A stretch of DNA of 5,666 nt from Rhodospirillaceae bacterium UBA4479 (GCA_002389175.1 DGNZ01000419.1:1-5666), one strand, 5' to 3'; positions 1 to 5,624 are shown, numbered from the stretch's first letter. The notes: generated by a model from the letters alone, not told the origin. Numbers and translations are program-made.

Positions 1-1
1 C

Positions 2-274
2 ATCGCGTATTTGACTGGCAATGGAAAGTTGAATGGTGAGGCAACGCCGTTAACAATGGTGGACACTTTTCGTTTCATTCACCCATATGAGACAACTGTC
101 GGTACTTTTAACGGATTTAAAGGGCATGCGAGTGGACCAAAGATCGACTACATCTTCGCCTCTGCGGAGTTTCATACACTCAATGCTGCGATTGTAAGAA
201 CCAGCAGGGAAGGGCGCACGCCTTCCGATCATTTTCCGGTGACTGCGCACCTTCGTTTTAAGGCGACAAATTAG
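2..274 (+). CDS. Endonuclease/exonuclease/phosphatase family protein, C-terminal part (5' end outside window)
   Basis: The reading frame is open from the first bases of the window to a TAG at 272-274, giving about 90 residues, so this is the 3' end of a larger gene. TTG at 11 could be read as a start, but the frame runs on upstream and the family is normally about 250-300 residues. Visible family landmarks, in order, are a VDTFR segment, the GTFNGF segment, KIDYIF, and SDHFPV near the end. In this DNase I-like fold the D of IDYIF and the D-H pair of SDHFPV belong to the metal-dependent phosphodiesterase active site. The substrate (nucleic acid, sugar phosphate or lipid phosphate) cannot be told from this fragment. 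Verrucomicrobial members are often secreted, but the N-terminus is missing here. No clear terminator follows, and there is no functional link to the downstream signalling genes. Confidence 0.88.
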   Translation: MAYLTGNGKLNGEATPLTMVDTFRFIHPYETTVGTFNGFKGHASGPKIDYIFASAEFHTLNAAIVRTSREGRTPSDHFPVTAHLRFKATN

Positions 275-533
275 CTTGCAATCGCGAAGCCTCCGAAGCC
301 AAATGTCATCTTGAGTGTATGGATGGTTGACGGTTTTAGCTTCTGCGACCTGGAAGCCTGTAGCTTGTGCTGCGTCCTTTGCGGGGGTTCTGAATGAAAA
401 TGGCTCTGGCCTTTAATTCCTGAATGTCGCGTAGGGCTGTATCATTCGAGCATTTGGCCAGTTTGGCATATTTTGAAGTGGTCATGAAGATCAAATAGAA
501 ATCAGATAACAGAATGAAGAGCTTGGCGATATC
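275..533. other. Intergenic region upstream of the sensor kinase
   Basis: These 259 bp separate the EEP-family gene from the kinase. I see no intact gene and no convincing terminator. The minus strand at 336-485 encodes a Fic-like C-terminal fragment (separate entry). A promoter for the kinase operon should lie here. The best -10-like string is CATATT at 467-472, but no acceptable -35 sits 16-18 bp upstream, so I do not call it. The paired 22-bp operator found at the three other promoters is absent. The kinase start at 534 is preceded only by a purine-rich GAAGAG at about 515-520, which is weak and rather distant. Confidence 0.6.
336..485 (-). pseudogene. Remnant of a Fic-family protein: C-terminal winged-helix segment only
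   Basis: On the minus strand, an open stretch from ATG at 485-483 to TAA at 338-336 encodes 49 residues. They include KYAKLAKCSNDTALRDIQEL, then KGRSTSYRL close to the stop. This matches from memory the C-terminal winged-helix end of Fic/DUF4172-type proteins, which commonly read KYA-x-L-x-x-x-S-x-x-TA-x-RDL-x-x-L-x-x-x-GI and then GGGRSTxYxL. Fic enzymes AMPylate proteins through an HPFxxGNGR motif. That catalytic domain is absent. The frame stays open further upstream on the minus strand (to about 557), but those residues do not resemble Fic and overlap the kinase start. The usual GGGRST is here RKGRST, and the usual GIL is AIF, consistent with decay. It converges on the EEP gene. I infer a truncated relic; a stand-alone small DNA-binding protein is less likely. 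Confidence 0.6.
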
Positions 534-2675
534 ATGCGGAACAGAACTGGCAGCGTTTTAATTGGAACTTCAATTTTGTTGCTGTGTGCTACCGCGCTGG
601 CGTTCACCATAAGTACGCACTCCAAGGAAGTGCCGTGGTTCAAACTGCCAAAGGCGCGCAAGGCGCTGACTGTTGAAGCAGCTCAAGTCCGGGCTGAATT
701 GGCCGGCTTGCCGGATTTTAACGAAACCAGACAGCTGGATACTTACGGTTTCCACGGCGATTATCTGCCAGTCATAGACGGAATGCCGGAATCACCGCGG
801 TGGTCCGCAGAGGTGACTTGGTCCTCTATTGCGAAAGTCGAACAAGTGGTGTTGGTTCCGGCGATTGATCCCCGGCAGGGCACGCTACATGGCTACGGTT
901 TCCCACGCCGTTTCCGCGTATCCAAGCAATTCAAGGACGGAACCTGCGAAACGGTGGCAGAGTGGATGGATGAGGATTGCCCCGATCCGACCCATGTTCC
1001 TTTGCGGATCGATATTCCCGCGCCTCAGTGTGCCTCAATCCGAATTGACGTGTATCGTGGTGCGGTCGAGGGCGGTCGGGAGTTTTTTGCTCTGGGCGAG
1101 GTTTTCTGTATAATAGAGAAGGATATTTGGAGGGCCCTAAAAATTGTAGCTGAGCCCTCGTTTGAATCGCGGCCTTATTGGAGCAAGGACTATCTGGCTG
1201 ATCAAAAGACCGGTTTGGGAATGGCGCTTGGTTTAGCGCGCGGAAACCAGGAGGAGGAGGCCAATAACGCGTTTTCGGTAACCTTCGAGCAACCTCCAAA
1301 GGAAGATTGTCTGATCGAGCTTGATTTGGGGAGTGAGCAGTGGATGGGATGGCTCACGCTGTTTCCCGCAACGCCGCCGAGCGGGAGCATTGTTCCTGGC
1401 TATGGTTTCCCGGGAAAGATTGAGGTTTTCGGCGCTCAGGAAGTTGATGGAAGGACGTCATGGATACCGATTCATAAGGCAGAATGGACGGGTGGAAATC
1501 CCGGCGACAATCCTGTTCGCATTCCTCTATTTGCCTTTAAGGGACGCTGGCTGCGCTTGAAGGTCAGTGGTTTTGCGGAACGTAACGGTCACAAGATTTT
1601 GGCATTGAGCGAAGCAAGCATCAGCATGCGTGAACAGGCACATCCAGTGAAGGCAATCCGCCTTCATGGGTTTCCAGAGGAGGCCGAACGGCTTGCTGGC
1701 TTCCTGGCGGATGGGCTTGCCAGCGGTCGACCGGTATTGCAGATGATTGAATGGTTGAATTTGATTGAGCGACAGAGCCGGTTGAAGCATCGGCTTGATG
1801 AAATCGTAACGCTCGATGCCGAAATGGAGTTGCGTTGGGCAAAAGGAAAGGGGCGCGCGATTATTGCGTCGGCAACACTGGCTCTGCTGCTTTTGCTTAT
1901 ATGGGCAGTGCATCGCCAGCTCAGCCTGCAACGACTCAAGTTACGTATTGCACACGAGCGCAGCCAGACCGAGTTCGAACAGATGAAGTTGCGATTGTTC
2001 AGCCAGATATCTCATGAACTCCGAACCCCGCTGACTGTTATTCCTGTGCCCATTGAGCGGGCGATGAAGGAGGTCGGCGAAGGGAAGCTAAAGACGTATC
2101 TGGGAGTGGCGCTCAAGAATGTGTACGAGTTGCAGCAACTCGTTGAGCAAATCCTGGATTTGCGCCGAATTCAGGATGGGCAAATGAAGGTCAACCCCGT
2201 GGAGGTGGAGCTGGTGGTTCATATTAGCTCGATCATTGATTCCATGCGCCCGCTGGCCGAAGAGAAAGGAATCGAACTGTCATTTGAGCCCGTAGAAGAG
2301 AGTCTGTTGGCGCGCATAGATCCTCAGGCACTGAAGCGCATGCTCGGCAATTTGATCAGCAATGCGATCAAATTCACGCCATCCGCCGGGCGGGTAGTTG
2401 TTGGTTTCTCTACGGTCCGTCATGCGCTTATTTTTTTCGTAGAAGACACGGGGCCTGGCATTGCCGCCGAGGACCTTCCGCATATTTTCGACCAGCATTA
2501 TCGCGGTCAATCGTCGTCCGCGCGACAGACGATTGGCTCCGGTCTCGGTCTGGCACTGGTTCACGAAGTGGCTGAGCTACTGGGTGGTCGGGTGGCGGTT
2601 GTCAGTCCGATTGCCGATGGGCAAGGCTCCAGATTTACAGTAGAAATACCCCTGCTAAAAGGTGACAAACAATAA
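534..2675 (+). CDS. Membrane sensor histidine kinase with two extracytoplasmic discoidin-like domains
   Basis: This 713-residue protein is a two-component sensor. An N-terminal hydrophobic segment (about 8-25) is followed by a long extracytoplasmic region (about 30-440), a second membrane segment (about 442-459) and a cytoplasmic kinase. The outside region holds two related units, about 68-193 and 208-364. Each has a GYGFP motif (120-124 and 289-293) and a similar closing strand pair (IRIDVYRG and LRLKVSGF). I read them as tandem F5/8-C or galactose-binding-like domains. A helical stretch (about 370-440) leads to the membrane. The kinase core is complete: H-box SHELRTPL with phosphoacceptor His494, N-box with Asn606 and Asn610, DTGPG at 638-642, an F-box near 652, and GSGLGL at 668-673. 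The H-box resembles that of Bacteroidetes-type hybrid sensors, but the receiver and AraC domains sit in a separate gene 17 nt downstream, the likely partner. The ligand is unknown; a glycan is a guess from the fold. The ribosome binding site is weak. Confidence 0.93.
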   Translation: MRNRTGSVLIGTSILLLCATALAFTISTHSKEVPWFKLPKARKALTVEAAQVRAELAGLPDFNETRQLDTYGFHGDYLPVIDGMPESPRWSAEVTWSSIAKVEQVVLVPAIDPRQGTLHGYGFPRRFRVSKQFKDGTCETVAEWMDEDCPDPTHVPLRIDIPAPQCASIRIDVYRGAVEGGREFFALGEVFCIIEKDIWRALKIVAEPSFESRPYWSKDYLADQKTGLGMALGLARGNQEEEANNAFSVTFEQPPKEDCLIELDLGSEQWMGWLTLFPATPPSGSIVPGYGFPGKIEVFGAQEVDGRTSWIPIHKAEWTGGNPGDNPVRIPLFAFKGRWLRLKVSGFAERNGHKILALSEASISMREQAHPVKAIRLHGFPEEAERLAGFLADGLASGRPVLQMIEWLNLIERQSRLKHRLDEIVTLDAEMELRWAKGKGRAIIASATLALLLLLIWAVHRQLSLQRLKLRIAHERSQTEFEQMKLRLFSQISHELRTPLTVIPVPIERAMKEVGEGKLKTYLGVALKNVYELQQLVEQILDLRRIQDGQMKVNPVEVELVVHISSIIDSMRPLAEEKGIELSFEPVEESLLARIDPQALKRMLGNLISNAIKFTPSAGRVVVGFSTVRHALIFFVEDTGPGIAAEDLPHIFDQHYRGQSSSARQTIGSGLGLALVHEVAELLGGRVAVVSPIADGQGSRFTVEIPLLKGDKQ

Positions 2676-2692
2676 GCGAACAAACAGCGGAC

Positions 2693-3439
2693 ATGGAAAC
2701 GATTCTGGTCGTAGAAGATAACGAGGATCTACGGCTGGTGCTTCAGACTGAACTCGAAGATGACTATGAAGTGTTGCTGGCAAAAGATGGCCGTGAGGGC
2801 TTGGAGCTGGCGGTGCTGCATGTCCCCGATTTGGTGATTACGGATATCATGATGCCCGTCATGTTCGGGCTGGAGTTGTGCAAAGAGCTCAAGACCAACG
2901 AAGTGACCAACCATATTCCGGTCGTGATGCTGACCGCCCGCAGCAAAGAGGATGAGCAGATCGAAGGACTGGAGCACGGAGCGAACGATTACATCAGTAA
3001 GCCCTTTTCCGTTCCGATTTTGAAAATGCGCGTGCGCAACCTGCTGGAGTCCCGCCGCAACTACCGCAACCGGATTTTGCAGCAGGTCGATGCAACCGGT
3101 GGCATTGAGGCGGTCCCCTTTGAAGATCGCTTTATGGAACGTATTGTTAAGCAGGTGGGCGAGCAGATGTCCGATCCGGATTTCAGAGTGGAGTCGCTTT
3201 CGACGGCGATGAATATGGCCGAACGGACGCTTCAACGGAAGTTGAAAGCCATGACGAATCAAACGCCGCAGGAATTGATTCGATCCATGCGGCTGAACCG
3301 CGCCCGCGACCTACTTGAAAACAGCAACTTGTCGGTTTCCGAGGTCGCTTTTCAGGTGGGGTATCTGGAGCCGACCAATTTTAGTCGCAGTTTCAAGAAA
3401 CAGTTCGGCTTCTCACCCTCCCAACTCCGCAGCGAATAG
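2693..3439 (+). CDS. Response regulator, receiver plus AraC-type DNA-binding domain (RR1)
   Basis: This 248-residue protein has an N-terminal receiver (about 1-122) with a complete phosphorylation site: acidic pair Glu8-Asp9, phosphoacceptor Asp51 in VITD, Thr81 in MLTAR and Lys103 in SKPF. A linker (about 123-148) leads to a C-terminal AraC/XylS domain with two helix-turn-helix units. The first recognition helix lies near 177-187 (AERTLQRKLKA) and the second near 226-236 (EPTNFSRSFKK), with the family ending FGFSPSQLR. It follows the kinase by 17 nt with no recognisable Shine-Dalgarno, which suggests translational coupling and modest expression. It is the probable cognate regulator of that kinase. 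Its likely targets are the paired 22-bp direct repeats at P1, P2 and P3, the first of which begins 13 nt after its own stop codon. No terminator is evident after the gene, so read-through into the PEP-CTERM gene is possible. Confidence 0.95.
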   Translation: METILVVEDNEDLRLVLQTELEDDYEVLLAKDGREGLELAVLHVPDLVITDIMMPVMFGLELCKELKTNEVTNHIPVVMLTARSKEDEQIEGLEHGANDYISKPFSVPILKMRVRNLLESRRNYRNRILQQVDATGGIEAVPFEDRFMERIVKQVGEQMSDPDFRVESLSTAMNMAERTLQRKLKAMTNQTPQELIRSMRLNRARDLLENSNLSVSEVAFQVGYLEPTNFSRSFKKQFGFSPSQLRSE

Positions 3440-3497
3440 ATTCTGGCATTTCTTTTGTCGCGAAATGATCAGCCTTTTGTCGCGTGGTGATTACCGC
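2693..3497 (+). repeat. Direct repeat copy A: RR1 gene plus its downstream operator
   Basis: This 805-bp block is colinear, without indels, with 4750-5554 (offset 2057 bp). Similarity starts at the ATG and ends after the paired operator at the string attaccgc. Sequences outside these ends differ. By hand count the coding parts differ at about 37 of 747 positions. Confidence 0.92.
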
Positions 3498-3521
3498 TAT
3501 GTTTCATAAATAGGGTATAGT
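3452..3521 (+). promoter_or_regulatory. P1: paired AraC-type operator and promoter of the PEP-CTERM gene
   Basis: Two direct 22-bp units lie at 3452-3473 and 3474-3495, both starting CTTTTGTCGCG and both carrying TGAT in the same phase (TGTCGCGAAATGATCA and TGTCGCGTGGTGATTA). A -10 box TATAGT is at 3516-3521, 20 bp after the operator. The -35 position overlaps the promoter-proximal half-site and has no good hexamer, so the promoter probably depends on an activator. The same arrangement with identical spacing recurs at P2 and P3. Tandem direct repeats of 21-22 bp next to -35 are typical of AraC-family activators. Binding by RR1 or RR2 is inferred. A start near 3528 would leave a leader of about 110 nt. 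Confidence 0.75.
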
Positions 3522-3589
3522 TATTCGTGAATGGGAGATCGGAACGTGATCGGGTTACTTCCGGAAACATCGAGAGAATAACAATACAG

Positions 3590-3611
3590 GGTTCTGACAT
3601 TTGACAGAACC
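3590..3611 (+). promoter_or_regulatory. Hairpin in the 5' leader of the PEP-CTERM gene
   Basis: A perfect 7-bp inverted repeat, GGTTCTG at 3590-3596 and CAGAACC at 3605-3611, encloses an 8-nt loop. It ends 11 nt before the Shine-Dalgarno and has no U-tract, so it is not a terminator. It could stabilise the messenger or influence initiation. The structure is seen; the role is unknown. Confidence 0.45.
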
Positions 3612-3622
3612 GAAACAACCCT

Positions 3623-3628
3623 AAGGAG
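3623..3628 (+). promoter_or_regulatory. Ribosome binding site of the PEP-CTERM gene
   Basis: AAGGAG lies 8 nt before the ATG at 3637 and fixes that start. It is much stronger than the sites of the kinase or RR1, suggesting high output. Confidence 0.85.
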
Positions 3629-3636
3629 ACCTATAT

Positions 3637-4518
3637 ATGAAAAAAATAATTGCAGGATTAATCAGCATTGGCGCGATGGCGGGCAACTCGTTTGCCGCTA
3701 GTATATCCTGGGACGGAAGCTCAAATGGTAACTTTAATGAAGCTACAAACTGGAGTGGGGGGAGTGTGCCCGGGGCTGGTGATACAGCATTCATCCGTAA
3801 TGAGGCCAATAATCCAGTCTTCCAAAACGCGCAAGATCGCACATTCGATCGTCTTAGCATGGGGCTTAACGGTTCTGCAGCTTCGCTCTGGCGACTGGAT
3901 ATTAATGGTGGATCAATTAATACCACTACCGGACCGAACAATATTGGCCAACACACGGCTGGCACGGTCGTATTAAATGTGCAGGGTGGCGCTTTTACGG
4001 CACAGGGTGAAATAGTCGCTGGTGGTGGGGGCACAGGAGATACTTTCATTAACCTGAGCTCTGGCAGCTTAAGTGTGGCTAGTGCTAATTTTGGATCGAA
4101 TACGGGGAACGCCGCACTCAATATAATAGGCGATGCGGCTCTCTCTGCCACCGGTGGCGGTTTTACATTCGGTAGCAACGGCACATTGAGCTTCGAGTTC
4201 AACGCCACCGGAGTTAAGACGCTGAGTCTCGGTTCCTTGACCGCAGCTAGCGGAACGCTCGCGGTCGATCTTACTGGTTATACAGGCACTCACAACACCA
4301 CGATTACCTTGGCAGATGTCACTGGTGGAGCTGGAATTAGCTCCGCGTTTGGAACTGTCAATGTGACAGAAGGTGCTTATGCGGGTAGTTTCGTGACTCA
4401 GGACTTAGGTAATGATGTGATCACCTTGACCATCATTCCCGAGTCCGGCTGCTACGCACTCATCGGCGGCTTGCTGGCATTGGGCTCGGTGATGCTACGC
4501 CGTCGCAGGGCATTATAA
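3637..4518 (+). CDS. Secreted PEP-CTERM protein with beta-helix-like repeats
   Basis: This 293-residue protein starts with a Sec signal peptide (MKKIIAGLISIGAMAGNSFA, cleavage probably after Ala20). Next comes a segment typical of exported PEP-CTERM and autotransporter-like proteins: WDG near 25-27, NFNEATNWSGGSVPGAGDTA at 32-51. From about 107 to 200 the chain falls into rungs of about 20-25 residues, rich in Gly, Asn, Ser and Thr, with alternating hydrophobic residues (for example LNVQGGAF, INLSSGSLSV, LNIIGDAALS), suggesting a beta-helix. The tail is a sorting signal: PES at 268-270, a hydrophobic helix at about 272-287, and RRRR at 288-291. In this family an exosortase removes the tail and the protein is exported to the surface or matrix. 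No exosortase gene is in the window. No catalytic motif is seen, so a structural or adhesive role is likely but unproven. P1 lies upstream and a strong terminator follows. Confidence 0.88.
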   Translation: MKKIIAGLISIGAMAGNSFAASISWDGSSNGNFNEATNWSGGSVPGAGDTAFIRNEANNPVFQNAQDRTFDRLSMGLNGSAASLWRLDINGGSINTTTGPNNIGQHTAGTVVLNVQGGAFTAQGEIVAGGGGTGDTFINLSSGSLSVASANFGSNTGNAALNIIGDAALSATGGGFTFGSNGTLSFEFNATGVKTLSLGSLTAASGTLAVDLTGYTGTHNTTITLADVTGGAGISSAFGTVNVTEGAYAGSFVTQDLGNDVITLTIIPESGCYALIGGLLALGSVMLRRRRAL

Positions 4519-4529
4519 GCATTTAAACC

Positions 4530-4559
4530 AAAGCCTCGTATTTTTACGGGGCTTTTTTT
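4530..4559 (+). terminator. Rho-independent terminator of the PEP-CTERM gene
   Basis: AAAGCCTCGTA at 4530-4540 pairs with TACGGGGCTTT at 4545-4555, an 11-bp stem with one G-U pair and a TTTT loop. The T-run continues to 4559. It lies 11 nt after the stop codon and insulates RR2 from the upstream unit, so RR2 needs its own promoter. Confidence 0.9.
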
Positions 4560-4607
4560 GTCTTTGCGTGCGATATGTGCGAGGAAGCCGTTTTTGTCAC
4601 TTCCTGA

Positions 4608-4677
4608 ATACTGTCGCAGAATGATCAACCTTATGTCGTGTGATGATTACCGCAACCGTGCATGCCGGTGGTATATT
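4608..4677 (+). promoter_or_regulatory. P2: paired AraC-type operator and promoter of RR2
   Basis: Two direct half-sites, TGTCGCAGAATGATCA at 4612-4627 and TGTCGTGTGATGATTA at 4634-4649, repeat with a 22-bp period. The equivalent 22-bp units are 4608-4629 and 4630-4651. A -10 box TATATT lies at 4672-4677, 20 bp after the operator, as in P1 and P3. No good -35 is present. Because the site drives RR2, and RR2 nearly equals RR1, autoactivation is the natural inference. The expected start near 4684 gives a leader of about 66 nt. Confidence 0.75.
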
Positions 4678-4725
4678 GTGTTACCGAATGTTGAGAGGCG
4701 CGGAGCAGATACCCCACCAGCCGGC
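4612..4725 (+). repeat. Direct repeat upstream of RR2 (partner of 5513-5624)
   Basis: About 114 bp, from TGTCGCAG to CCAGCCGGC, match 5513-5624 at roughly 90 percent, with two small gaps in the leader part. The repeat covers operator, -10 box and about 45 nt of leader. Together the two copies bracket RR2. Confidence 0.85.
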
Positions 4726-4732
4726 AAAAATT

Positions 4733-4745
4733 AAGGGAGATGGAG
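4733..4745 (+). promoter_or_regulatory. Ribosome binding site region of RR2
   Basis: AAGGGAG at 4733-4739 (10 nt before the ATG) and GGAG at 4742-4745 (4 nt before it) are both plausible. RR1 has no such site, so RR2 should be translated far better once transcribed. Confidence 0.7.
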
Positions 4746-4749
4746 AAAT

Positions 4750-5496
4750 ATGGAAACAATTCTGGTCGTGGAAGACAACGAGGACCTGCGATTGGTTCTT
4801 CAGACTGAACTCGAAGATGACTATGAAGTGTTGTTGGCAAAAGATGGCCGTGAGGGCTTGGAGCTGGCGGTGCTGCATGTCCCCGATTTGGTGATTACGG
4901 ATGTCGTGATGCCCGTCATGTTCGGGCTGGATCTGTGCAAAGAGCTCAAGACCAACGAAGTGACCAACCATATACCGGTCGTGATGCTGACCGCCCGCAG
5001 CAAAGAGGATGAGCAGATCGAAGGACTGGAGCACGGAGCGAACGATTACATCAGTAAGCCCTTTTCCGTTCCGATTTTGAAAATGCGCGTGCGCAACCTG
5101 CTGGAGTCCCGCCGCAACTACCGCAACCGGATTTTACAGCAGGTTGATGACACCGGTGGCATTGAGGCGGTCCCCTTTGAAGATCGCTTTATGGAACGTA
5201 TTGTTAAGCAGGTGGGCGAGCATATGTCCGACCCGGATTTTAAGGTGGAGTCGCTTTCGACGGCGATGAATATGGCGGAACGGACGCTTCAACGGAACTT
5301 GAAAGCCATGACGAATCAAACGCCGCAGGAATTGATTCGATCCATGCGGCTGAACCGCGCCCGCGACCTACTTGAAAACAGCAACCTGCCGGTTTCCGAG
5401 GTCGCCTTTCAGGTTGGGTATCTGGAGCCGACCAATTTCAGTCGCAGTTTCAAGAACGAGTTCGGCATCTCGCCCTCCCAGCTCCGTAGCGAGTAG
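4750..5496 (+). CDS. Response regulator, receiver plus AraC-type DNA-binding domain, lone paralogue (RR2)
   Basis: This 248-residue protein is colinear with RR1 and differs at 11 positions: I52V, M53V, E61D, A134D, Q158H, R165K, K183N, S214P, K236N, Q237E and F240I. All receiver residues needed for phosphorylation are kept (Glu8, Asp9, Asp51, Thr81, Lys103), and the presumed kinase-docking helix after Asp9 is identical, so the upstream kinase probably serves it too. The DNA-binding helices are nearly unchanged; K183N and K236N fall at recognition-helix edges and could alter affinity more than specificity. No kinase gene adjoins it in this window. It has its own promoter (P2), a good ribosome binding site, and is insulated upstream by a terminator. 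A further paired operator begins 13 nt after its stop. It is clearly intact rather than a decaying copy, since most of the approximately 37 nucleotide changes are silent. Confidence 0.95.
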   Translation: METILVVEDNEDLRLVLQTELEDDYEVLLAKDGREGLELAVLHVPDLVITDVVMPVMFGLDLCKELKTNEVTNHIPVVMLTARSKEDEQIEGLEHGANDYISKPFSVPILKMRVRNLLESRRNYRNRILQQVDDTGGIEAVPFEDRFMERIVKQVGEHMSDPDFKVESLSTAMNMAERTLQRNLKAMTNQTPQELIRSMRLNRARDLLENSNLPVSEVAFQVGYLEPTNFSRSFKNEFGISPSQLRSE

Positions 5497-5554
5497 ATTC
5501 CGGCGTTTCTTTTGTCGCAGAATGATCAAGCTTTTGTCGTGTGATGATTACCGC
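4750..5554 (+). repeat. Direct repeat copy B: RR2 gene plus its downstream operator
   Basis: This is the partner of 2693-3497, 805 bp without indels. Divergence is uneven: about 8 changes in the first 48 nt, none over codons 77-128, and about 12 in the last 110 nt. The unevenness suggests gene conversion in the middle. Confidence 0.92.
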
Positions 5555-5578
5555 AACCGTGCATGCCTGTGGTATATT
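5509..5578 (+). promoter_or_regulatory. P3: paired AraC-type operator and promoter facing out of the window
   Basis: Two direct half-sites, TGTCGCAGAATGATCA at 5513-5528 and TGTCGTGTGATGATTA at 5535-5550, lie in 22-bp units 5509-5530 and 5531-5552. A TATATT -10 box at 5573-5578 follows 20 bp later. The layout equals P1 and P2. The leader and first gene extend past 5666; no start codon with a Shine-Dalgarno is visible before the end. The target is therefore unknown. Confidence 0.72.
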
Positions 5579-5624
5579 GTGTTACCGAATGCTCAGAGGC
5601 GCCGCAGATGTCCCACCAGCCGGC
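5513..5624 (+). repeat. Direct repeat downstream of RR2 (partner of 4612-4725)
   Basis: About 112 bp match the region upstream of RR2, including part of the transcribed leader up to CCAGCCGGC. The RR2 leader then continues into AAAAATTAAGGG. Here a GC-rich insert of about 30 bp follows before a similar A-rich string, AAAAAGCAAATT, at 5655-5666. Confidence 0.85.

Noticed and set aside
421..442. A single operator-like string, TGTCGCGTAG, at 425-434 upstream of the kinase
   Set aside because: It matches only the first part of the half-site, lacks the TGAT part and has no partner 22 bp on either side. It also lies inside the Fic-like coding remnant.
2729..3262. Long minus-strand open frame inside RR1 (and similar ones inside RR2)
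   Set aside because: The plus-strand frame encodes a clear receiver-AraC protein. The minus frame is a codon-bias shadow with no recognisable domain.
3440..3475. Possible terminator after RR1 or after RR2
   Set aside because: The T-runs in cttttgtcg are part of the operator repeats and no stem precedes them.
3559..3566. Palindrome TTCCGGAA in the PEP-CTERM leader
   Set aside because: Eight bases are expected by chance and it is not repeated at the other promoters.
3531..3581. A 16-codon leader ORF (ATG at 3531) upstream of the PEP-CTERM gene
   Set aside because: It starts at about the predicted transcription start, has no Shine-Dalgarno, and its product shows no codon run suggestive of attenuation.
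3621..4208. A 195-codon minus-strand frame antisense to the PEP-CTERM gene
   Set aside because: The plus strand has a signal peptide, sorting tail, ribosome binding site and terminator. The minus frame is proline-rich and low-complexity with no family features.
3452..5552. CRISPR-like array from the repeated 22-bp units
   Set aside because: The units occur only as pairs without spacers, each directly ahead of a -10 box, so they are operators.
2693..5554. Mobile element as the cause of the regulator duplication
   Set aside because: There is no transposase, terminal inverted repeat or target-site duplication at the repeat ends. Simple segmental duplication explains it better.
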